Positions 1 through 4,619 of a stretch of DNA of 8,511 nucleotides are shown here, piece by piece. Below the pieces are notes generated by a model that had not been told where the DNA came from, made no database searches, and worked only from the letters and a program-made list of their open reading frames with translations. Numbering within the stretch: the stretch's first letter is position 1; the number at the start of each line of letters is the position of its first letter. The DNA is taken from contig JAEYRF010000047.1 in the NCBI GenBank assembly GCA_023409615.1, positions 1 through 8,511 of the forward strand, written 5' to 3'. A program made the position numbers and the translations under genes. Source of the DNA: Bacillota bacterium (GTDB taxonomy: Bacteria > Bacillota > Clostridia > Acetivibrionales > DTU013).

Positions 1-415
1 GTCGTTCACGGTAGCTGATAGTTTGTTGCTTGATACCGGTTTCCCGCTCCAATTCCGACTGAGATTTTCCTTGAAAGTACAGGGCAAAGATTAAAGCCTG
101 TTCCTCCTTAGAAAGCTGTGCGAGGCATCGGTGGAGCTTTTCCGCTATGAGCTTGTCCACGACCACATCCTCCACACGGGGAGAAGCAAGGTCTGGAATC
201 CCATCCTCACCTGTTGTTTCCACCGTATCCATGGCACTGTAATAAAAGACGCCGTGTGCCATATCCCTTTCCTCCAGATAGGTTTCACGGCGCTTCATGC
301 GGTGATAGGTAACATAGACTTCTTCGCTGACCGGCACAAGCTGACCCTGCACCTTGATTTGGTATTTTTTCTTGATCTCCCTCTGATGCTGAGTGTCTCT
401 TTTGATGCTTTTCAT
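1..415 (-). CDS. Sigma-70 region 4-like regulator of a mobile element (partial, C-terminus off the left edge)
   Basis: Translating the reverse strand gives 138 residues beginning MKSIKRDTQHQRE; the C-terminus lies beyond base 1. The N-terminal 50 residues are very basic. After an acidic linker (about residues 63-85), residues 88-138 resemble sigma factor region 4: a helix around LSKEEQALIFALYF (101-114), then a helix-turn-helix around ELERETGIKQQTISYRER (121-138). Small sigma-like proteins of this kind, about 140-160 aa, are common on Clostridia conjugative and integrative elements, often near the recombinase and excision genes; that is family knowledge. The start is set by AAAGGAG on the reverse strand (bases 424-430), 8 nt before the ATG. 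The frame stays open upstream to another ATG at base 550, but that one has no ribosome-binding site. The gene probably shares a transcript with the 52-aa gene upstream. The promoter or gene set it controls cannot be seen here. Confidence 0.85.
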   Translation of the reverse strand, partial: MKSIKRDTQHQREIKKKYQIKVQGQLVPVSEEVYVTYHRMKRRETYLEERDMAHGVFYYSAMDTVETTGEDGIPDLASPRVEDVVVDKLIAEKLHRCLAQLSKEEQALIFALYFQGKSQSELERETGIKQQTISYRER

Positions 416-423
416 AAAATCTG

Positions 424-430
424 CTCCTTT
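424..430 (-). promoter_or_regulatory. Ribosome-binding site of the sigma-like gene
   Basis: The reverse strand reads AAAGGAG, 8 nt upstream of the ATG at base 415. This decides for the short protein over the in-frame ATG at base 550, which is preceded only by an A-rich stretch. Confidence 0.75.
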
Positions 431-444
431 GAATTTCAAATTTT

Positions 445-549
445 TGAAATCCGCCGGAGCCATCGAATCCGCATAAACGAAACAAGACGGCAGGAGAACC
501 TCCTTTGCAGGAAGTTCCGCACTGCCGTCTTGCGTTCTGGCGGATTTCA
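445..549. repeat. Nested inverted repeats (long fold-back) in the leader of the sigma-like gene
   Basis: Three inverted repeats are nested. The outer arms TGAAATCCGCC (445-455) and GGCGGATTTCA (539-549) match perfectly over 11 bp, and extend to about 16 bp with two G:U pairs if read as plus-strand RNA. The middle arms CAAGACGGCAG (483-493) and CTGCCGTCTTG (522-532) are also a perfect 11 bp. An inner pair (496-503 with 510-517) has one mismatch and a 6-nt loop. On the reverse strand the apex contains AAAGGAGG, a ribosome-binding-like sequence. The structure lies between the 52-aa gene and the sigma-like gene, so leftward transcripts pass through it. It could be a regulatory leader, a processing site, or a small palindromic insertion. 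On the plus strand the right arm is followed by TTTTTATT, which would also suit a rightward terminator, although no plus-strand gene upstream needs one. Confidence 0.6.
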
Positions 550-569
550 TTTTTATTACTGAGGTACGG

Positions 570-728
570 TTATGCTACAGGTTTTACACGATCATGCGTT
601 ATGTTCAACGTGCCATCGGTATTTACGGTGATGCGAGTAACGCAATCTTTTATCTGAATTTCAAACAGACGTTGATCGCTGCTCATATCGCCGATGCGTT
701 TTTTATTCAGGTTTCTTACTTCGGTCAT
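570..728 (-). CDS. Small hypothetical protein (52 aa) of the element backbone
   Basis: The product is 52 residues, starting MTEVRNLNKKRIGDM and ending HDRVKPVA. I do not recognise the family. The middle and C-terminal part (about residues 20-46) alternates hydrophobic and polar residues, as in a small beta-sheet fold; the N-terminus is basic. There is no signal peptide or membrane segment. The start is chosen because the reverse strand carries GAGGGGAGGG (bases 739-748) 10 nt before this ATG. The frame is open for another 18 codons upstream, but that stretch has no ribosome-binding site. The gene ends 154 nt before the start of the sigma-like gene, points the same way, and is probably cotranscribed with it. 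Its reality rests on the ribosome-binding site and context, not on a recognised domain. Confidence 0.6.
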   Translation of the reverse strand: MTEVRNLNKKRIGDMSSDQRLFEIQIKDCVTRITVNTDGTLNITHDRVKPVA

Positions 729-784
729 AGAAATACTTCCCTCCCCTCGACTGATTTGTGAGTGTTCAGGCATATAAAGCAAAA

Positions 785-811
785 GCTGTTATCGCCTTAC
801 GCAATAACAGC
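785..811 (-). terminator. Terminator-like hairpin (possible attenuator) in the leftward leader
   Basis: The arms GCTGTTATCGC (785-795) and GCAATAACAGC (801-811) pair over 11 positions around a 5-nt loop. The single non-Watson-Crick pair becomes G:U when transcribed leftward, and the leftward RNA then continues UUUUGCUUUAU. These traits fit an intrinsic terminator read on the minus strand. No leftward gene lies to its right in the window. It therefore either attenuates transcripts heading for the 52-aa and sigma-like genes or stops leftward read-through from the rightward operon region. Confidence 0.55.
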
Positions 812-884
812 ATACTAATTTATGGGACAAGCTTGGAGGTGTGGGAATAGCTTTCCGATAGAGTGCGAGTAGCGAATTTTTAAT

Positions 885-913
885 ATTGTACCAAGTTCAT
901 GCATGAAGTCTAA
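885..913 (-). promoter_or_regulatory. Possible leftward promoter for the 52-aa and sigma-like genes
   Basis: On the reverse strand TACAAT (bases 885-890) is a good -10 element. It lies 17 bp downstream of TTAGAC (bases 908-913), which is a poor -35 match. Initiation would be near base 878, giving a leader of about 150 nt that contains the terminator-like hairpin at 785-811. The weak -35 suggests activation or low basal activity. Confidence 0.35.
896..907. promoter_or_regulatory. 12-bp perfect palindrome, possible operator
   Basis: TTCATGCATGAA is a perfect palindrome lying in the 17-bp spacer of the proposed leftward promoter. A repressor bound here would block that promoter. Which protein binds, if any, cannot be told from the sequence. 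Confidence 0.3.
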
Positions 914-938
914 ACATGTAAAGCCAATATCAGCGTTA

Positions 939-955
939 ATCAAGTTAACCTTGAT
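939..955. promoter_or_regulatory. Dyad overlapping the rightward -35, possible operator
   Basis: ATCAAG (939-944) and CTTGAT (950-955) form a 6-5-6 inverted repeat. It sits inside a looser symmetric region (927-957, 11 of 13 arm positions matching). The right arm covers most of the -35 hexamer TTGATA, so binding would exclude RNA polymerase. Confidence 0.4.
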
Positions 956-979
956 ATCAGTCTCAAAACGTGATAAAAT
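951..979 (+). promoter_or_regulatory. Rightward sigma-A-type promoter of the defence operon
   Basis: TTGATA (951-956) is separated by exactly 17 bp from TAAAAT (974-979). The -10 is preceded by TGA, giving an extended -10 form. Transcription should start near 985-987, about 40 nt before the repressor ATG. No terminator is visible between here and the right edge, so this promoter can drive the whole six-gene run. Confidence 0.65.
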
Positions 980-983
980 ATTC

Positions 984-998
984 CAAATAGGCTATTTG
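984..998. promoter_or_regulatory. 15-bp palindrome at the transcription start, probable repressor operator
   Basis: CAAATAG and CTATTTG are perfect 7-bp arms around a single central base. The site sits over the predicted start point of the rightward promoter and just upstream of a Cro/C1-type gene. This is the classic arrangement for autorepression. The alternative, a short RNA hairpin at the 5' end, is unlikely because a 1-nt loop cannot form. Confidence 0.5.
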
Positions 999-1013
999 AG
1001 GGCAAAGCTCTTT

Positions 1014-1020
1014 GGAGGAG
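1014..1020 (+). promoter_or_regulatory. Ribosome-binding site fixing the repressor start
   Basis: GGAGGAG lies 5 nt before the ATG at 1026. The longer open frame starting at 903 has no such site and would begin upstream of the promoter, so it is rejected as the start. Confidence 0.8.
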
Positions 1021-1025
1021 ATATT

Positions 1026-1238
1026 ATGGCGTTCAGCTACAACAAGCTATGGAAAATACTGATAGATAGAAAAATGATGAAAAAAGATTTGATGGCTATG
1101 ACGGGCTTAACTACAACTACTATGGCAAAGTTAGGCAAAGAACTGCCGGTCAGCATGGACGTTTTGGCGCGCATATGTAAGGCTCTCAGGTGTAATATTG
1201 GGGATATCGTCGATTACATTGATGAAGAAAATAAATAG
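1026..1238 (+). CDS. Cro/C1-type (XRE family) helix-turn-helix regulator, 70 aa
   Basis: This is a single-domain DNA-binding protein of 70 residues, the usual length for the short Cro/C1-type group (HTH_26-like). Helix 1 covers about residues 5-16. The helix-turn-helix runs through KKDLMAMTGLTTTTMAKLGK (19-38), and VSMDVLARICKALRCNIGDIVDY (42-64) is the typical C-terminal part. There is no ligand-binding or dimerisation domain beyond this. It is the first gene of the rightward operon; the next gene starts 32 nt after its stop with no terminator between. Palindromes over the -35 and the start site of the preceding promoter suggest that it represses its own operon, keeping potentially toxic defence genes low. 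The role as repressor is inferred. The fold assignment is solid. Confidence 0.9.
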   Translation: MAFSYNKLWKILIDRKMMKKDLMAMTGLTTTTMAKLGKELPVSMDVLARICKALRCNIGDIVDYIDEENK

Positions 1239-1257
1239 GATACAGTTCAGTTTGAAT

Positions 1258-1263
1258 GGAGGG
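1258..1263 (+). promoter_or_regulatory. Ribosome-binding site fixing the start of the 478-aa protein
   Basis: GGAGGG ends 7 nt before the ATG at 1271. An ATG at 1256 in the same frame overlaps this site and has no good one of its own, so 1271 is preferred. Confidence 0.7.
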
Positions 1264-1270
1264 TTTCGGC

Positions 1271-2707
1271 ATGAGGTTATGTTTTGGCTCATATTTAGCG
1301 ATTCTTGTTCCGTGCAAGGCAGTTAATATTGATAATAAGCAGTTGTGCGAAGCACTTCTTCATTCTGTTGCCCCCAATTATGAGTTTACCTTTTCAGGGC
1401 AGGAAAATGCAGATCGTGTCAGAGAAGATGCCACATCAAAATTACTGCGGTGTGAACAAAACCTCTCAAAAGATATTACTGGGCCAGCCCGCAACGCCGT
1501 TCCACAAGAAGTAGCCAGCTACTTTAAGAACAATGTCATCAATCTGTTGGACAGTAATTTATCCAAGCAGATAATCCTGGCGCTTAAAGACATGATTGGT
1601 AATGATTTTCCTGAAAAAGATGGGAAGAAAATACATGGTATTTACGATGATACGAAAGTCGAACTGGTCAATGGCATAACAAAAAAAGAATTGGCATCCC
1701 AAACCGAATTCTGTTTTCATTCGTTTTTGGCCGGAGTCTTTTTATATGTTGTCACAAACACTACGAACCGAAGCGGTAAAAAGACGATTCGATCTGTTAC
1801 ACAAGAGTATGTTCTTTCCTTCACATCTCGGATTGAAGAAATAACGCTCCTTGAGGATAATGTGTCAGATCGGGCCCGCACTTATGATTATAGAAACGGA
1901 AAGACCGATACAGAATTCGCCGAAGGTGTCGCAGAGTATGTTATAGACAAAATCAAGCAACTACCTCAGCCATCAAAGCAGGACGATTCCCTGCTTGTTA
2001 CTCTGCTGTCAGAAGCTAATGGAAAGTGTTTATATTGCGGTGGTCATCTTGGAATTCCCAAGCGAGGGAAGATTCCGGTTAAAAACTGTGAAATTGTCTA
2101 TTTAAAGCAGTCACCAGATGAAGCGGACAGCTATGAAAATGCGGTAGCATTATGTACAAACGAATGTGCTCCTCTTGTTCCGGTGATGTCATCTGATGAA
2201 ATAGCAGAGTTGCTTGAAAAAAAACACCGTTGCGCGGATATTCAGGCATTTCTTGACAGAATATCCGGTATTAAGTTTCAGGATGAAATAGAGACTGTTC
2301 TGCGCGAAGTTCATAAGACAAAGAATGCGCAAGGACTGGAACCAACAGATATCAAGGATTTGGTTGAGATTGAGCGTAAGATTCACGAACCTTTCCTGAA
2401 GGACAAGATTAATGCGAGTATGGCTCGCTTATATAAAACTGTAAAAAACACTTGCTCCCGTCTTGAACAGGAAATTGGATTTGACACGAATATGTTTGGG
2501 GAGTTAATGAAATCCGCTTATAAGCTGCTCGAGAGTGGAATACAGCAAAAATCAGATATCATCGATCCACAGGAATACATAGCAGATCTCTTAGTTGAAA
2601 AACTATTTTCACAAGTTGGACAGAGACATAGAGACGCCTGTGAGATCATTGTTGGATATTTAGTGAAAAGGTGTGATTTGTTCAATGAAAATACCAAGCA
2701 AAGTTAA
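1271..2707 (+). CDS. ABC three-component system protein with HNH-like zinc module (putative effector, 478 aa)
   Basis: The start MRLCFGSYLA follows GGAGGG by 7 nt. Residues 1-110 are helical, with no motif I can name. Residues 251-300 form a Cys-rich module: C253-x2-C256, then CEIVYL (273-278), then NAVALCTNEC (290-299). Its spacing resembles an HNH nuclease zinc scaffold, but the usual Asp-His of the first strand is replaced by Val-Tyr and the last Cys pair is spaced by three residues. The C-terminal 110 residues, ending ACEIIVGYLVKRCDLF, resemble the C-terminal domain shared by ABC-3C (ABC three-component) proteins. I infer that this domain contacts the small middle component encoded next (overlap 23 nt) and, through it, the ATPase. 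The N-terminal part would be the effector. Whether it cuts nucleic acid is open, because the catalytic His is not visible. There is no signal peptide or convincing membrane segment, so it should be cytoplasmic. Confidence 0.7.
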   Translation: MRLCFGSYLAILVPCKAVNIDNKQLCEALLHSVAPNYEFTFSGQENADRVREDATSKLLRCEQNLSKDITGPARNAVPQEVASYFKNNVINLLDSNLSKQIILALKDMIGNDFPEKDGKKIHGIYDDTKVELVNGITKKELASQTEFCFHSFLAGVFLYVVTNTTNRSGKKTIRSVTQEYVLSFTSRIEEITLLEDNVSDRARTYDYRNGKTDTEFAEGVAEYVIDKIKQLPQPSKQDDSLLVTLLSEANGKCLYCGGHLGIPKRGKIPVKNCEIVYLKQSPDEADSYENAVALCTNECAPLVPVMSSDEIAELLEKKHRCADIQAFLDRISGIKFQDEIETVLREVHKTKNAQGLEPTDIKDLVEIERKIHEPFLKDKINASMARLYKTVKNTCSRLEQEIGFDTNMFGELMKSAYKLLESGIQQKSDIIDPQEYIADLLVEKLFSQVGQRHRDACEIIVGYLVKRCDLFNENTKQS

Positions 2708-2933
2708 TTCTTTCTCCGATAGCGTCATTGCTCTCTTTGCGCCTATCTTGGAGAAATTAGAGGAGCGGGATATGACCCCGCATGAACTGCTCGAAGCGAC
2801 ACGGACAAAGGTATCGGAAATAAGCATATTTCTTGATGCTCTTGATTGTTTGTATAAACTTGGGCAAATAGAAATACCTGACGGGACGGAGGTACTCCAC
2901 TATGTTAAAGCGGATAACATGCGAGAAGTTTAA
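2685..2933 (+). CDS. ABC-3C middle component, small adaptor protein (82 aa)
   Basis: The product starts MKIPSKVNSFSDSVIALF and has 82 residues, typical of ABC-3C middle components. It is all helical with a short strand pair near the end (QIEIPDG / EVLHYV), which suggests a winged-helix-like fold. By family analogy it bridges the effector protein encoded just upstream and the SMC-like ATPase encoded just downstream. The start overlaps the end of the upstream gene by 23 nt, and the end overlaps the ATPase gene by 32 nt. The ribosome-binding site is poor (AAAAGG about 13 nt before the ATG). Translation is therefore probably coupled to termination of the upstream gene, which would keep the subunits in fixed proportion. 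A GTG four codons upstream is possible but lacks correct spacing to any ribosome-binding site. Confidence 0.78.
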   Translation: MKIPSKVNSFSDSVIALFAPILEKLEERDMTPHELLEATRTKVSEISIFLDALDCLYKLGQIEIPDGTEVLHYVKADNMREV

Positions 2934-4605
2934 AACTCAGCCGGAGGATTTCCGGCCTGGGCTTAACGTTATCCTTGGCAGTTCGGATGGCAGCAACGCT
3001 ATTGGCAAGTCCACTTTTCTGCTGATACTGGATTTTGTATTTGGAGGGGATAACTACCCAAAATCCGCAAAGGATGTGATCACTCATCTTGATCACCACA
3101 CGATAAACTTTATCTTTGAATTTGATGGTTTTCCCTACTTTTTTTCTCGAAGCACAAGCCGCCCGTCCGTGGTGAATCGCTGCGACAGCCAGTTCCATGT
3201 CATTGAGGAAATGAGTGTGCCGAACTATCGCAAATGGCTGTTCCACGAGTATAGAATACTTCTGAGGGGTATTACTTTTGATGAAATTGTAGAAAGATTC
3301 TTCCGTATTTACGGCCATGGAAGCCATAATGAACACAAGCCTCTGCAAAGCGAGCGCGAATCAATGGCAACGGCTGTAGAGTACCTTATGAAATTATTGG
3401 ATAAGTTTGAAGCTATCCAGAATCTGAAAACCGCCGAAGAAAGCTATGGCATCAAGCCAAGCAAACAAGCGGAACGTTCCATATCGGATATCACGGCTGA
3501 TATTGGCGAGAATAAGGATAAAATAGAAAGTCTGGAAAAGCGCCGGGAGAGGCTGTGCAGGCAAAATGAAGAGGCCAACCTGCGTGCTTTGGGTATTGAT
3601 CCACAGCAAGCGGAGCGGCTTGCTGAAATTAAGAGTGAGTTGGGTAAACTGAGCCGCCGGAAGAGCCGTTTGATATCCCAGCTTAATGCAGTCCGCAACA
3701 ACATGCCTGGTAATGACGGAGTGCTAAAAAAAGACTTTTCGGCGCTGCTCCATTTTTTTCCTGATGCTAAAATTGATGCTTTTACTGATGTCGAAGCTTT
3801 CCATGCTAAGATCAACGGTTTTCTTCGTGCTGACATTGAGGAAGAAATTGCACGGCTGACGCCGCAAATTGAATACATAGATGCTGATATTGCAAACTAT
3901 GAGAAGCAAATCGAGGGTTCAGGAGTCGCCAAATCTCTCTCGCAATCCATTCTTACTCAGTACGCCCGTGTGTCACGGGAAATAGAAAAACTGGTTGAAG
4001 AGAATGAAGCGCTGCAAGGCGAAATGGAGCAAATGGAAAAGCGCAAGGAGATTGAACATCTGCTGGCGAATCTCCGCAAACGGCAGGAAGAAGCTCTCGC
4101 CGCTGCTCAGGATGAAGTGAACGCTGAAATGCAGCGAATTAATGATATTATTACCGGCGGTGACAGAACTGCGCCAGAATTGACGCTAAAACCGGACAAG
4201 ACCTTTGAGTTTGAAACCCCCGATGATAAGAGTGAAGGAACAGCATTTAAGAGTCTGGTAGTGTACGATCTGAGTATGCTCGCTTTAACTCCGCTCCCTG
4301 TTCTGATTCATGATTCAAGCATCGTTAAGCGTATAGAGGATGCCGATTTTGAAAAGATACTTGGTTTATATCAGAAAAGCGGTGAAAACGGCAAGCAAGT
4401 GTTCATCGCATTTGATAAGGCAGATACTTATACACCAAATACATACAAAATCGTTGATAAGGCGTCAGTTCTCCGCCTGTCCGTGGGTAATGAATTGTTT
4501 GGTATGTCTTGGAGTCGGCAAAATGCTGTGCCAGAGACGGAGCCCATACCCAGAGCAGATGCCGAGGATAAGGCGAAAACAGAACAGCGAAACGATAAAG
4601 AATAA
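2902..4605 (+). CDS. DUF2326-type SMC/Rad50-like ABC ATPase of the three-component system (567 aa)
   Basis: The protein opens with LNVILGSSDGSNAIGKST (21-38), a Walker A motif with catalytic K36 in the form typical of RecF/SMC-like ATPases. Two Glu/Lys/Arg-rich coiled-coil stretches follow, at about 165-265 and 312-415, around a short hinge-like segment containing ALLHFFPDAKID (281-292). The C-terminal ATPase half has a signature-like segment at DDKSEGTAFKSLVVYDLSM (441-459), the Walker B strand LPVLIHDS (465-472, D471) and a late strand QVFIAFDKAD (499-508). This head/coil/hinge/coil/head plan and the IHDS motif fit the DUF2326 family. The last 27 residues are charged and low complexity. GGAGG lies 9 nt before the ATG, within the end of the middle-component gene (32-nt overlap). 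By family analogy it senses DNA ends or unusual DNA and uses ATP to trigger the effector. The head domains look complete. Confidence 0.88.
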   Translation: MLKRITCEKFKTQPEDFRPGLNVILGSSDGSNAIGKSTFLLILDFVFGGDNYPKSAKDVITHLDHHTINFIFEFDGFPYFFSRSTSRPSVVNRCDSQFHVIEEMSVPNYRKWLFHEYRILLRGITFDEIVERFFRIYGHGSHNEHKPLQSERESMATAVEYLMKLLDKFEAIQNLKTAEESYGIKPSKQAERSISDITADIGENKDKIESLEKRRERLCRQNEEANLRALGIDPQQAERLAEIKSELGKLSRRKSRLISQLNAVRNNMPGNDGVLKKDFSALLHFFPDAKIDAFTDVEAFHAKINGFLRADIEEEIARLTPQIEYIDADIANYEKQIEGSGVAKSLSQSILTQYARVSREIEKLVEENEALQGEMEQMEKRKEIEHLLANLRKRQEEALAAAQDEVNAEMQRINDIITGGDRTAPELTLKPDKTFEFETPDDKSEGTAFKSLVVYDLSMLALTPLPVLIHDSSIVKRIEDADFEKILGLYQKSGENGKQVFIAFDKADTYTPNTYKIVDKASVLRLSVGNELFGMSWSRQNAVPETEPIPRADAEDKAKTEQRNDKE

Positions 4606-4619
4606 GGAGATAAAAGCAC

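Noticed and set aside
131..562. Plus-strand open frame of 143 codons
   Set aside because: It lies antisense to the sigma-like gene, whose reverse-strand translation is clearly protein-like with a good ribosome-binding site. The plus-strand product has no recognisable domain.
984..998. CAAATAG-G-CTATTTG as an RNA hairpin or terminator
   Set aside because: A 1-nt loop cannot form, no U-run follows, and the gene's ribosome-binding site comes shortly after. A protein-binding dyad is the better reading.
903..1025. N-terminal extension of the XRE regulator to the ATG at 903
   Set aside because: It would begin upstream of a good promoter and cover its operators. The ATG at 1026 has GGAGGAG at 5 nt and gives the normal length for the family.
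2905..3348. Antisense open frame of 147 codons under the ATPase gene
   Set aside because: The plus strand here encodes the Walker A region of the DUF2326 ATPase. The antisense product has no domain.
3444..3878. Antisense open frame of 144 codons, rich in Ser, Arg and Leu
   Set aside because: The composition is what the reverse complement of a Glu/Lys/Arg-rich coiled-coil coding region gives. No supporting signal was seen.
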